Assembly (NCBI RefSeq): GCF_006438785.1
Contig: NZ_RCZB01000001.1
Location: forward strand, 1,561,912-1,625,911
DNA from: Rhodanobacter glycinis
GTDB lineage: Bacteria > Pseudomonadota > Gammaproteobacteria > Xanthomonadales > Rhodanobacteraceae
Direction of reading: 5' to 3'
Length of the DNA: 64,000 nucleotides
The notes beneath the pieces are model-generated. The model worked only from the letters and a program-made list of their open reading frames with translations. It ran no database searches and was not told where the DNA came from. The translations under genes and the position numbers were made by a program. Positions 50,688 to 60,116 of this stretch are shown in pieces. Position 1 is the first letter of the stretch. Every line of letters begins with the position of its first letter.

Positions 50688-50764
50688 TGGTCGGGGCGGC
50701 CGGATTTGAACCGACGACCCTCTGCCCCCCAGGCAGATGCGCTACCAGGCTGCGCTACGCCCCG
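50688..50764 (-). tRNA. tRNA-Pro (anticodon GGG)
   Basis: 77 nt on the minus strand including the encoded CCA. The acceptor stem CGGGGCG pairs with CGCCCCG, the D arm carries AGCGCAGCCTGGTAGCGC, the anticodon loop CTGGGGG gives GGG, and the T arm has GGTTCAAATCC. It closely resembles E. coli proL. It lies 72 nt after the MerR-type gene. Confidence 0.96.
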
Positions 50765-50836
50765 ACTGTTCGGCAAGACGACTAGTCTATCAGCTCACCG
50801 GGCCATGCCGGAAGCCATCATGGAGTCCGAATGTGC

Positions 50837-51193
50837 TCAGCGGCGCAGCAGGGTCAGAACTTCTTCCAGTTCCATGCGCACCTGACGCACGATCTGATGC
50901 GAGATGCTCGCTTCCATCCGGGCTTGCGGACCTTCCAGCCGCGCACGCGCACCAGTGATGGTGAAGCCCTCGTCGTACAGAAGCGAGCGGATCTGGCGGA
51001 TCATCAGCACGTCGTGGCGCTGGTAGTAGCGGCGGTTGCCGCGGCGTTTCACCGGGTTGAGCGCAGGAAACTCCTGCTCCCAGTAACGCAGCACGTGGGG
51101 CTTCACACCGCACAACTCGCCCACCTCACCAATGGTGAAGTAGCGCTTGGCCGGGATGGCAGGCAGTTCGGTGTTATTCCCTTGATCCAGCAT
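50837..51193 (-). CDS. MerR-family transcriptional regulator
   Basis: 118 aa. The N-terminal winged helix is [24 protein letters not shown], then the wing [19 protein letters not shown]. The C-terminal helix is short and lacks metal-binding Cys, so no ligand is suggested. The gene is a conserved neighbour of ihfA at the pheST locus in many gammaproteobacteria. It overlaps ihfA by 20 nt. Confidence 0.9.
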   Translation of the reverse strand: MLDQGNNTELPAIPAKRYFTIGEVGELCGVKPHVLRYWEQEFPALNPVKRRGNRRYYQRHDVLMIRQIRSLLYDEGFTITGARARLEGPQARMEASISHQIVRQVRMELEEVLTLLRR

Positions 51194-51473
51194 AGCCCTC
51201 GACTCTTACCTTGAGTTTCTGTCCCGGTCGGAACGTCACCACGCGCCGGGCGGAGATCGGGATCTCCTCACCGGTTTTCGGGTTGCGTCCAGGCCGCTGG
51301 TTCTTCAGCCGCAGATCGAAGTTGCCGAATCCGGACAACTTCACCTGCTCGCCGTTTTCCAGTGCTCCGCGAACCACCTCGAAATAGGCGTCCACGAACT
51401 CCTTTGCCTCACGCTTGTTGAGGCCCACGTCGAGGAAAAGCCGCTCGGCCATTTCCGCCTTGGTCAGCGCCAT
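51174..51473 (-). CDS. ihfA: Integration host factor subunit alpha
   Basis: 99 aa HU/IHF fold. The N-terminal [31 protein letters not shown] and the DNA-intercalating arm [37 protein letters not shown] with the key Pro in GRNPKTGE. It bends DNA with IhfB. Placed 1 nt after pheT, the standard pheST-ihfA order. Confidence 0.96.
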   Translation of the reverse strand: MALTKAEMAERLFLDVGLNKREAKEFVDAYFEVVRGALENGEQVKLSGFGNFDLRLKNQRPGRNPKTGEEIPISARRVVTFRPGQKLKVRVEGYAGSRE

Positions 51474-51474
51474 C

Positions 51475-53895
51475 TCATCCTCGCAGCTTTGCCTTGCATG
51501 TTTGCTCCAACGCAGCTACCGCTTCGCGTACGCAGCGGTCCGCGTCGTCGTCGGTAAGCGTGCGTGAAGCGTCCTGTAAAATCAAGCCCATAGCGAGACT
51601 TTTTCGGCCCGCTTCGACGCCCTTGCCGCTGTAGCGATCGAATAGGCGCAGTTCCTTCAGGCGCTCGCCCAGCGTGCGGCGAACAAGCTGCTCGATCTGT
51701 GACCAGCTGACGATTTCCGGCAGATCCATCGCGATATCGCGCCGCACCACCGGGAAACGCGGCACGGCCTGCGCGTGCGGCAGGCGGCGCGCCAGCAACG
51801 GATCCAGGGCCAGCTCCAGCACATGCACGTCCGCACCCAGGTCCAGCGCCTTGGCCAGTTGCGGATGCAACGCCCCGAGATAGCCCACTGTCTCGCCATC
51901 GCGGGCTACCCTCGCGCCGCGGCCCGGGTGCAACCAGCCCGGCAGGTCATCGGCGTGCACCGACCAACGCTGCGGCTCGCCACCCCATGCAATCAATGCA
52001 TCCAGTTCACCCTTGAGATCATGGAAGTCGAGCATCCGCGACGGTTCGCCCCACTGCTCGGCACGCGCGTTGCCGCAGGCGACGATGGCCAGACTCGGGA
52101 TTTCCACCGGCGGGTCACCCGCCTGTTGATGCGCTTCCGGGTCTTCGCGGACGGCCCCGAATTGATGAAATACCCGTGCCACCTCGAACAATCGCACGCG
52201 CTCCTGCTGGCGGGCACGGTTGTGACGCAGTGTCTCGATCAAGCCCGGCAGCAACGATGGGCGCATCACCGCCAGATCGGCCGACAGCGGGTTGGCCAGG
52301 GACACCAGCCGTTCGGTGAAACCCCAACTCGCCAGCAGGTCCGCCGCAACGAAGGACAGGTTTACTGCCTCATAATAGCCCCGCGCAGCCAGCTGTTCGC
52401 GCAGCGCCAACTCATTGATCCGTGCCTCCGGCTCGACTGCCAGCGCCAGTGCACCGGCCGGCGAGAGTGTGGGAATGTTGTCGTAACCGAAGATGCGCGC
52501 CACTTCCTCGATCAGGTCTTCCTCGCGCTCGATGTCGAAGCGGCTACTCGGCGCGGTGATCTGCCAACCGTCGGCAGTCACTTCCACCTGCATGCCCAGC
52601 GCGGTGAAGATGCGCGCCACTTCGGCATCACCCACGCTCACGCCAAGCACGCGCTGGAGTCGGGCACGACGCAGGCCTACGGCTGCAGGGGGCGTCAGGT
52701 CAGCACGGTTTTCCGCCAGCAGCACGGGCCCGGCGTTGCCGCCGGCAATCGCAAGCAACAGCTCGGTGGCGCGTTCCAGGGCGCGCTGCGGCAACTGCGG
52801 ATCGACGCCGCGCTCGAAACGGTGTGAGGCCTCTGTGTGCAGCCCCAGCTTGCGTGCTCGGCCCATGATCGCGGCCGGCGCGAAGTGCGCGGATTCCAGG
52901 AAAATGTTGCGGGTGGTGTCGGTGACGCGCGAGTCGAATCCCCCCATCACGCCGGCCACCGCCAGTGCCTTGTGCTCGTCGGCGATCAGCACGAAGCCTT
53001 CATCCAGCTTCGCTTCGTTGCCATCCAGCAGCATCAGCGTCTCGCTCGTGCCTGCATGGCGCACCACGATATCGCCCTGCAAGATGTCGTTGTCGAATGC
53101 ATGCAGTGGCTGGCCCAGTTCCAGCATCACGTAATTGGTGATATCGACCACCGCGCTGATCGGGCGCAGACCGGAACGACGCAGCCGCTCGATCAGCCAC
53201 AGCGGCGTGCGTGCGGCTGGATCGATACCCTCGACGATGCGCCCCAGATAACGCGGTGCATCCTTGCCGGCCTCCAGTCGGATACCGCGACGCGACGCGC
53301 TGGTAACCAGCGCAGGAGATTGCTCCGGCAGCTTCGCCGCGCTGCCGAACAAGGCTGCAACGTCGTAGGCCAGACCGTGCAGGCTCAGGCAATCCGAACG
53401 GTTCGGAGTGATGCTGAGCTCGAAGCTGGCGTCTGGCAGCCCGAGGTAGTCCGCGAGCGACTGACCCACCGGCGCCTCGGCCGGCAATTCCAGCAGGCCG
53501 GACGCATCGGCATCGATGCCCAGCTCGCGGGCCGAGCACAGCATGCCGGTCGATTCGACCCCACGCAGTTTCGCGGCCTTGATCGCAATGCCGCCCGGCA
53601 GGTTGGCGCCGACCGTGGCCAGCGGAACCTTGATGCCAACCCGCGCGTTGGGCGCGCCACAGACGATCTGCAGCAGCACGCCCTGCCCGGCGTCCACTTT
53701 GCATATCTGCAGGCGATCGGCTTCCGGATGTTTCTCGGCGGCCACGATCTGCGCCACCACGACGCCGTGCAGGCTCTCGCCCAGCGGTGTGACGTCTTCC
53801 ACCTCCAGGCCAGCCATGGTCAGTGCGCGGGCCAAGGCGTCACGATCCGCCGTGATCTCGACCAGTTCGCGCAGCCAGTTCTCGGAAAATTTCAT
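51475..53895 (-). CDS. pheT: Phenylalanyl-tRNA synthetase beta subunit
   Basis: 806 aa. An EMAP/tRNA-binding domain ([24 protein letters not shown] ~44-150) is followed by B3/B4 editing and B5 domains, a catalytic-like domain and the C-terminal FDX-ACB anticodon-binding domain. Full length, intact. It forms the alpha2-beta2 enzyme with PheS, whose gene precedes it with a 37-nt gap. Confidence 0.97.
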   Translation of the reverse strand: MKFSENWLRELVEITADRDALARALTMAGLEVEDVTPLGESLHGVVVAQIVAAEKHPEADRLQICKVDAGQGVLLQIVCGAPNARVGIKVPLATVGANLPGGIAIKAAKLRGVESTGMLCSARELGIDADASGLLELPAEAPVGQSLADYLGLPDASFELSITPNRSDCLSLHGLAYDVAALFGSAAKLPEQSPALVTSASRRGIRLEAGKDAPRYLGRIVEGIDPAARTPLWLIERLRRSGLRPISAVVDITNYVMLELGQPLHAFDNDILQGDIVVRHAGTSETLMLLDGNEAKLDEGFVLIADEHKALAVAGVMGGFDSRVTDTTRNIFLESAHFAPAAIMGRARKLGLHTEASHRFERGVDPQLPQRALERATELLLAIAGGNAGPVLLAENRADLTPPAAVGLRRARLQRVLGVSVGDAEVARIFTALGMQVEVTADGWQITAPSSRFDIEREEDLIEEVARIFGYDNIPTLSPAGALALAVEPEARINELALREQLAARGYYEAVNLSFVAADLLASWGFTERLVSLANPLSADLAVMRPSLLPGLIETLRHNRARQQERVRLFEVARVFHQFGAVREDPEAHQQAGDPPVEIPSLAIVACGNARAEQWGEPSRMLDFHDLKGELDALIAWGGEPQRWSVHADDLPGWLHPGRGARVARDGETVGYLGALHPQLAKALDLGADVHVLELALDPLLARRLPHAQAVPRFPVVRRDIAMDLPEIVSWSQIEQLVRRTLGERLKELRLFDRYSGKGVEAGRKSLAMGLILQDASRTLTDDDADRCVREAVAALEQTCKAKLRG

Positions 53896-53932
53896 CGGTC
53901 TCGTTCCTGCCTGCGGGGTTTATTCGACGACA

Positions 53933-55033
<1,101 letters not shown>

Positions 55034-55065
55034 TCATATCGTGCTGACGCAAGAGCGTCCGACGA

Positions 55066-55425
55066 TCAAGCGGCCAGACTGGCCTTCGCTTTCTCGGCGA
55101 TCACTTCAAACGCCTTGATGTCGTGCACGGCGATATCAGCGAGAACCTTGCGGTCAACGGTGATACCAGCCTTGCTCAGGCCATTGATCAGGCGGCTGTA
55201 GGACAGCCCGAACATGCGCGCGGCGGCGTTGATGCGGACGATCCACAGCGCACGGAACTGACGCTTGCGCTGCTTGCGGCCGATATAGGCGTACTGACCG
55301 GCCTTGATGACGGCCTGGTTGGCAACCCGGAAGACCTTGCGGCGGGCATTGTAGTAGCCCTTGGCACGACCGATAACTTTCTTGTGACGACGACGGGCGG
55401 TAACGCCACGCTTTACACGAGCCAT
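55066..55425 (-). CDS. rplT: 50S ribosomal protein L20
   Basis: 119 aa, basic. It has [33 protein letters not shown] and [18 protein letters not shown], diagnostic for L20. It binds 23S rRNA early in assembly and in E. coli represses rpmI-rplT translation. Gap to rpmI is 16 nt. Confidence 0.97.
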   Translation of the reverse strand: MARVKRGVTARRRHKKVIGRAKGYYNARRKVFRVANQAVIKAGQYAYIGRKQRKRQFRALWIVRINAAARMFGLSYSRLINGLSKAGITVDRKVLADIAVHDIKAFEVIAEKAKASLAA

Positions 55426-55441
55426 GGTTTATCTCCTCGTC

Positions 55442-55639
55442 TTACAAGTACGGCAACATGCGCGCTACACCCTTGGTGTCGCACGCCTTGAGGTGGTTCT
55501 TGGAGCGCAGACCGCGCTTCAGCTTGGTCGATTTCTTGGTCAGGATGTGTGACCGGTAAGCGTGACCGCACTTGATTTTGCCCGATGCCGTCTTGCGAAA
55601 ACGCTTCGCAGCCGCCCGGTTGGTCTTGATCTTGGGCAT
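55442..55639 (-). CDS. rpmI: 50S ribosomal protein L35
   Basis: 65 aa. [21 protein letters not shown] and the C-terminal [17 protein letters not shown] are typical. Start at 55639 with AAGGAG just upstream. The in-frame upstream extension in the leader is not coding. Confidence 0.96.
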   Translation of the reverse strand: MPKIKTNRAAAKRFRKTASGKIKCGHAYRSHILTKKSTKLKRGLRSKNHLKACDTKGVARMLPYL

Positions 55640-55773
55640 GGAAATGCTCCTTGTGTGGGGCCTGCCTGTCTTGAAGCGGCCCCGGTTTCTGACTGATCTG
55701 GCGGTGGCCTGGAGCCACGCTTTCCGTCCTGCCGCGATCGGTGCACGACCCATCCATGCGGGTCGAACCGGCG

Positions 55774-55779
55774 ATTATA
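55774..55779 (-). promoter_or_regulatory. Possible internal rpmI-rplT promoter (-10 TATAAT)
   Basis: A perfect TATAAT on the minus strand in the 206-nt infC-rpmI gap, giving a leader of roughly 125 nt. The -35 at 17 bp (TGGTAT) is poor. An own promoter would let ribosomal proteins be made independently of thrS-infC. Confidence 0.4.
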
Positions 55780-55816
55780 CGGATTAAACCTGCGCTATAC
55801 CAGCTGCGCAATGCAG

Positions 55817-55841
55817 AACGGCGACCCCATGGGTCGCCGTT
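55817..55841 (-). other. 11-bp hairpin directly after infC
   Basis: AACGGCGACCC pairs perfectly with GGGTCGCCGTT around a 3-nt loop, starting 5 nt after the infC stop. No T run follows. It may pause or protect the thrS-infC message or be part of an L20-responsive leader. Confidence 0.5.
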
Positions 55842-55845
55842 AGCC

Positions 55846-56373
55846 TCACTGCTTCTTCTTGGGGCCGATCATCATGACCATCTGGCGTCCTTCGAGCCGC
55901 GGAAAGGACTCGACCTGGCCGTTTTCACCGACGTCTTCCTGGATCTTCTTGGCCAGATTCTGGCCCAGATCCTGATGCGACATCTCGCGACCGCGGAAAC
56001 GGATGGTGACCTTGACCTTGTCGCCTTCCTCAAGGAAGCGAAGCATGTTGCGCAGCTTGATCTGGTAGTCGCCCACGTCGGTGACCGGGCGGAACTTCAC
56101 TTCCTTGATCTCGACCTGCTTCTGCTTCTTCTTGGCGGCCTGCGCCTTCTTCTGGGCTTCGAACTTGAACTTGCCGTAATCCATGATGCGGCAGACCGGC
56201 GGGTCGCCGTTCGGCTGGATCTCGACCAGATCCATGCCAGCTTCCTGCGCCAGCGCCAGCGCCTCGTCACGGGTCAGGATGCCAAGCTGTTCCGCCTCAG
56301 CACCAATCACACGCACCCGCGGCACACGGATTTCCAGGTTACGACGATTGCCCTTGTTGTCGGTGGTTGCGAT
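55846..56373 (-). CDS. infC: Translation initiation factor IF-3 (ATC start)
   Basis: 175 aa if started at the ATC codon 56373-56371. From there the peptide [20 protein letters not shown] aligns with the normal IF-3 N-terminus, and a GGAGG lies 8 nt upstream. The only standard in-frame start is a GTG 16 codons later, which would delete conserved residues. The rest is intact: [27 protein letters not shown], then the C-terminal domain with [39 protein letters not shown]. Use of a rare start (AUU in E. coli) lets IF-3 repress its own translation. Confidence 0.9.
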   Translation of the reverse strand: MATTDNKGNRRNLEIRVPRVRVIGAEAEQLGILTRDEALALAQEAGMDLVEIQPNGDPPVCRIMDYGKFKFEAQKKAQAAKKKQKQVEIKEVKFRPVTDVGDYQIKLRNMLRFLEEGDKVKVTIRFRGREMSHQDLGQNLAKKIQEDVGENGQVESFPRLEGRQMVMMIGPKKKQ

Positions 56374-56417
56374 ACCACGATCCTCCAGAAGAAGTGATGA
56401 AACAGACCGCTCGGCGC

Positions 56418-58319
56418 TCAGCGCCGGGTTTCGGTCTCCAGTCGCTCGATGAAGTCGGCCAGCGGCATGCTGCCCAGGTCTTCGCCGGAACGGGTACGCA
56501 CAGAAACGGTCCCCGTCTCTTTCTCGCGATCACCGACCACAAGAAGATAAGGCACTTTCTGCATCGTATGCTCGCGGATTTTATAGCCGACTTTCTCGTT
56601 GCGCAAATCCGATTGTACCCGGAAACCTTTGTCGACAAGGGTTTGCGTCACCTGACTGACGTAATCGCCCTGTGCATCGGTGATATTGAGCACCACCGCC
56701 TGTATCGGAGCCAGCCACGCCGGCAGCAAGCCGGCATGGTGCTCGATCAGGATGCCGATGAAACGCTCCATCGAACCCACGATGGCCCGGTGCAGCATCA
56801 CCGGATGCTGTTTCTGCGAGTGTTCGTCCACGTATTCGGCGTCAAGACGCTCGGGCATCATGAAATCGACCTGCATGGTGCCAACCTGCCAGGCCCGGCC
56901 GATCGAGTCCTTGAGGTGATACTCGATCTTGGGCGCGTAGAACGCACCCTCGCCCGGCAGCTCCTCCCACTCCACACCGGCGGCGCGCAATGCGCGGCGC
57001 AGCATCTCTTCGGTGCGGTCCCAGAATTCGTCCGAGCCGATGCGCTTGTCCGGCCGCAACGCCAGCTTGATTGCCAGATCGGTGAAACCGAAGTCGGCGT
57101 AGACCTTCATCGCCTGCAAATGGAAAGCCGTGACTTCGGCTTCGACCTGCTCCGGGGTACAGAAAATGTGACCATCGTCCTGGGTGAACGCACGCACGCG
57201 CATGATGCCGTGCAGTGCACCGGACGGTTCGTTGCGATGGCAGCCGCCGAATTCGCCGTAGCGGATCGGCAGTTCGCGATAACTGTGCAGGCCGGTGTTG
57301 AACACCTGCACATGGCCGGGACAGTTCATCGGCTTCAGCGCGTAGGTGTGCTTCTCGGACTCGGTGAAGAACATGTTCTCGGCGTAGTTGTCCCAGTGGC
57401 CGGACTTCTTCCACAGCGACACGTCCAGCACCATCGGGCAACGCACTTCCTGATAGCCGCTCTTCTTGTAGACGCCGCGCATGTACTGCTCGACCTGCTG
57501 CCAGATCGCCCAGCCATTCGGGTGCCAGAACACCATGCCAGGGCTTTCTTCCTGCTGATGGAACAGGTCGAGCTGCTTGCCGATCTTGCGATGGTCACGC
57601 TTCTCGGCTTCTTCGAGCTGGAACAGGTAAGCCTTCAGGTCCTTGTCGTTGAGCCAGGCGGTGCCGTAGATGCGGGTCAGCATCGCGTTGTTGGAATCGC
57701 CGCGCCAATACGCGCCGGCTACCTTCATCAACTTGAACGCGCGCAGCTTGCCGGTGTTCGGTACGTGCGGTCCGCGGCACAGGTCGGTGAACTCGCCCTG
57801 CGAATAGAGCGACAGTGGCTCGTCGGACGGGATCGACTCGATGATCTCGGCCTTGTAGTTCTCGCCCATGCCGCGAAAGAACGCTACCGCCTCGTCGCGT
57901 GACTTCACACTGCGCGTCACCGGCAACTGCTCGGCAACGACTTTGTTCATCTCCGCCTCGATCTTCGGCAGATCATCCGGCGTGAACGGCCGCTCGTAGG
58001 CAAAGTCGTAGAAGAAGCCGTTGTCGATCACCGGGCCAATCGTCACCTGTGCACCGGGATACAGCCGCTGCACCGCCTGCCCCATCAAGTGCGCCGTGGA
58101 GTGACGCAGGATCTCCAGCGCTTCCGGGCTCTTGTCGGTGATGATCTGCAGGCTGGCGTCGTGCTCGATCGGGAAGCTGGCATCCACCAGCTGGCCGTCG
58201 ACCTTGCCGGCCAGCGTCGCTTTGGCCAGACCGGCGCCAATCGAGGCGGCCACGTCCTGCACGGTAACGGAGTGATCGAACGGCCGCTTGCTGCCGTCGG
58301 GTAACGTGATCTCAATCAT
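56418..58319 (-). CDS. thrS: Threonyl-tRNA synthetase
   Basis: 633 aa. TGS domain ([24 protein letters not shown]), editing domain with [12 protein letters not shown] and [12 protein letters not shown], and class II core with [36 protein letters not shown] and a C-terminal anticodon domain. Zinc ligands are present. Start MIEITLPDG at 58319 matches the family; an ATG 9 nt upstream adds Met-Val-Pro. infC follows after 44 nt. Confidence 0.97.
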   Translation of the reverse strand: MIEITLPDGSKRPFDHSVTVQDVAASIGAGLAKATLAGKVDGQLVDASFPIEHDASLQIITDKSPEALEILRHSTAHLMGQAVQRLYPGAQVTIGPVIDNGFFYDFAYERPFTPDDLPKIEAEMNKVVAEQLPVTRSVKSRDEAVAFFRGMGENYKAEIIESIPSDEPLSLYSQGEFTDLCRGPHVPNTGKLRAFKLMKVAGAYWRGDSNNAMLTRIYGTAWLNDKDLKAYLFQLEEAEKRDHRKIGKQLDLFHQQEESPGMVFWHPNGWAIWQQVEQYMRGVYKKSGYQEVRCPMVLDVSLWKKSGHWDNYAENMFFTESEKHTYALKPMNCPGHVQVFNTGLHSYRELPIRYGEFGGCHRNEPSGALHGIMRVRAFTQDDGHIFCTPEQVEAEVTAFHLQAMKVYADFGFTDLAIKLALRPDKRIGSDEFWDRTEEMLRRALRAAGVEWEELPGEGAFYAPKIEYHLKDSIGRAWQVGTMQVDFMMPERLDAEYVDEHSQKQHPVMLHRAIVGSMERFIGILIEHHAGLLPAWLAPIQAVVLNITDAQGDYVSQVTQTLVDKGFRVQSDLRNEKVGYKIREHTMQKVPYLLVVGDREKETGTVSVRTRSGEDLGSMPLADFIERLETETRR

Positions 58320-58340
58320 GGGAACCATTCTCTGAAAAGC

Positions 58341-58362
58341 AAAAAAGGGCGAACGCCCTTTT
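58341..58362 (-). terminator. Terminator-like hairpin in the thrS leader
   Basis: AAAAGGGCG / CGCCCTTTT (9 bp) with a 2-nt centre and a following T run on the minus strand, 22 nt before thrS. No upstream minus-strand gene ends here, so it is not an ordinary 3' terminator. A nearby CGCCTTT (complement of 58375-58381) could pair with part of the stem as an anti-terminator. Attenuation of thrS is the natural inference. Confidence 0.65.
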
Positions 58363-58389
58363 CCCGGAAATACTAAAGGCGTGGTGGAA

Positions 58390-58416
58390 TCAGCAATGGA
58401 AGCAGGTAGTTGCCAT
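58390..58416 (-). CDS. Possible 8-residue thrS leader peptide (Met-Ala-Thr-Thr-Cys-Phe-His-Cys)
   Basis: A tiny frame ending 28 nt upstream of the leader hairpin, with two adjacent Thr codons at positions 3-4. This would suit ribosome-stalling attenuation when charged tRNA-Thr is low. The ribosome site is weak and the peptide is very short, so chance is a real alternative. Confidence 0.3.
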   Translation of the reverse strand: MATTCFHC

Positions 58417-58473
58417 GTCGCACACTCGGCCAGCGCGAAACGCGGGCCACCTTCTTGATGGATGAAGTCGAGA

Positions 58474-58502
58474 CGCTAGTTTAGCTCAAATCGGCTGTCA
58501 AT
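58474..58502 (-). promoter_or_regulatory. thrS promoter candidate
   Basis: Perfect TTGACA at 58502-58497 on the minus strand; 17 bp later TAGCGT (58479-58474) is a poor -10. TAAACT occurs closer. It gives a leader of ~150 nt that would include the short Thr-Thr frame and hairpin. The -35 is good, the -10 uncertain. Confidence 0.4.
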
Positions 58503-58570
58503 CCTTGCTTATGCGGCCATGCAGATCAGCCGTCAGCGATAGAATGAATCCAACTATCCGAGGATCCTCG

Positions 58571-59581
58571 ATGCGCATTCTGGTTACCGGTACCGCCGGC
58601 TTTGTCGGCGCCGCCCTGGCGCAGCGCCTGCTGGCACGCGGGGAGGAGGTCTATGGCTTCGACAACCACAACGACTACTACGATCCTGCGCTGAAGGAAG
58701 CCCGGCTCGCGCAATTCGCCGGTCATCCGAACTACATCCATCAGCGCGCCGATCTGGCTGATGCTGCCGCGGTGGATCACGCGTTCGCCACGTTCAAGCC
58801 GCAGCGCGTAGTGAATCTCGCCGCGCAGGCCGGCGTGCGCTATTCGCTGCAGAATCCGCGCGCCTATGTGCAGAGCAACCTGGTCGGGTTCGTCAACATC
58901 CTCGAAGCCTGCCGCCACGGCAACGTCGAGCATCTGGTTTACGCCTCGTCCAGCTCGGTCTACGGCGCCAACCGCAAGCTGCCGTTCGCAGTCGAGGACG
59001 CGGTCGATCATCCGGTCAGCCTGTACGCGGCCAGCAAGAAGGCCAACGAACTGATGGCGCATACCTACAGCCATCTGTACGGCCTGCCGACCACCGGCCT
59101 GCGCTTCTTCACCGTGTACGGGCCGTGGGGGCGGCCGGACATGGCGCCGATCCTGTTCGCCGACCGGATCAGCCGCGGCGAACCGATCGACGTGTTCAAC
59201 CACGGCCACCACAGTCGCGACTTCACCTATGTCGACGACATCGTCGAGGGTGTAATCCGCGCCCTCGATCACCCTGCCGAACCTGATCCCGCGTACGACG
59301 CCGAAGCGCCGAATCCGGGCACATCGAACGCACCGTATCGCGTCTACAACATCGGCAACGACCAGCCGGTGCAGCTCATGCGTTTCATCGAACTGCTGGA
59401 GCAGAACTTCGGCCGCACCGTCGAAAAGCGCCTGCTGCCGATGCAGCCCGGTGACGTGCCCGATACCTGGGCGGACGTCTCGGCGTTACGCCGGGATGTC
59501 GGCTACGCGCCGGGCACGCCCATCGAGCAGGGCGTGAAAAAGTTCGCGGCGTGGTATCGCCAGTACTACGGACAGCGTTGA
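58571..59581 (+). CDS. NAD-dependent epimerase, UDP-glucuronate 4-epimerase-like
   Basis: 336 aa extended SDR. The NAD motif GTAGFVG (7-13 region), the catalytic YxxxK in YAASKKANE preceded by a Ser-rich strand (YASSSSVYG), FFTVYGPWGRPDMAP and HSRDFTYVDDIVEG are the pattern of capI/wbpP-like UDP-GlcA epimerases. It would make UDP-galacturonate for surface polysaccharide or LPS; no glycosyltransferase is adjacent. MRILVTGTAG at 58571 is chosen over upstream in-frame residues. Confidence 0.87.
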   Translation: MRILVTGTAGFVGAALAQRLLARGEEVYGFDNHNDYYDPALKEARLAQFAGHPNYIHQRADLADAAAVDHAFATFKPQRVVNLAAQAGVRYSLQNPRAYVQSNLVGFVNILEACRHGNVEHLVYASSSSVYGANRKLPFAVEDAVDHPVSLYAASKKANELMAHTYSHLYGLPTTGLRFFTVYGPWGRPDMAPILFADRISRGEPIDVFNHGHHSRDFTYVDDIVEGVIRALDHPAEPDPAYDAEAPNPGTSNAPYRVYNIGNDQPVQLMRFIELLEQNFGRTVEKRLLPMQPGDVPDTWADVSALRRDVGYAPGTPIEQGVKKFAAWYRQYYGQR

Positions 59582-59588
59582 GCAAGCC

Positions 59589-60038
59589 TCAGAACGGCTT
59601 GGCGATCACCAGATAGATCACCGCCAGCAGCAGCAGCACCGGCAGCTCGTTGAGCCAGCGCAATGCCCGTGACGACGGCAATGCACCACCCGCGGCCTTG
59701 CGCTTGAGCAGACGACCGCACCCGATGAAATATGCGAGCAGCACGGCAACCAGGGTAAGTTTGGCGTCGATCCAGTGCATGCCTGCGGTCACGTTCGGCA
59801 ACGTGGAGGGAAACACTCGCCAGCCCTGCCACAGGGTCACGCCGAACAGGAAGGCGAGGCCGAACATGTTGTGGCCGAACTTGTACAACCGCCGCCCCAT
59901 CAGTTGCAGCCGTGCCTGCACTGCAGGTTCGTTGGCAGTCTCGGCCAGATTCACCAGGATCCGCGGCAGATAGAACACCGAAGCCATCCAGGCGATGACG
60001 AACAGCAGGTGCAGCGATTTGATCAGCAGGTAGGTCAT
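59589..60038 (-). CDS. hemJ: HemJ/CopD-like membrane protein (protoporphyrinogen oxidase)
   Basis: 149 aa, four helices. The opening KSLHLLFVIAWMASVFYLPRILV with His10 and a second basic helix is the HemJ signature. HemJ oxidises protoporphyrinogen IX in many gammaproteobacteria lacking HemG/HemY. The family is often labelled CopD/UPF0093. MTYLLIKSLH at 60038 is chosen. It converges on the epimerase with 7 nt between stops. Confidence 0.85.
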   Translation of the reverse strand: MTYLLIKSLHLLFVIAWMASVFYLPRILVNLAETANEPAVQARLQLMGRRLYKFGHNMFGLAFLFGVTLWQGWRVFPSTLPNVTAGMHWIDAKLTLVAVLLAYFIGCGRLLKRKAAGGALPSSRALRWLNELPVLLLLAVIYLVIAKPF

Positions 60039-60116
60039 GGAGAAAACACGTGGCCGCTGCAGCGCGCAGCGATGAGATGATAGCGCGCGCCCAGGATTAC
60101 TCCGAAGCGGCAGCAT

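Noticed and set aside
58329..58570. T-box-type riboswitch before thrS
   Set aside because: No specifier loop or AG-bulge/T-box sequence is visible, and T-boxes are essentially absent from gammaproteobacteria. A peptide or other attenuator fits better.
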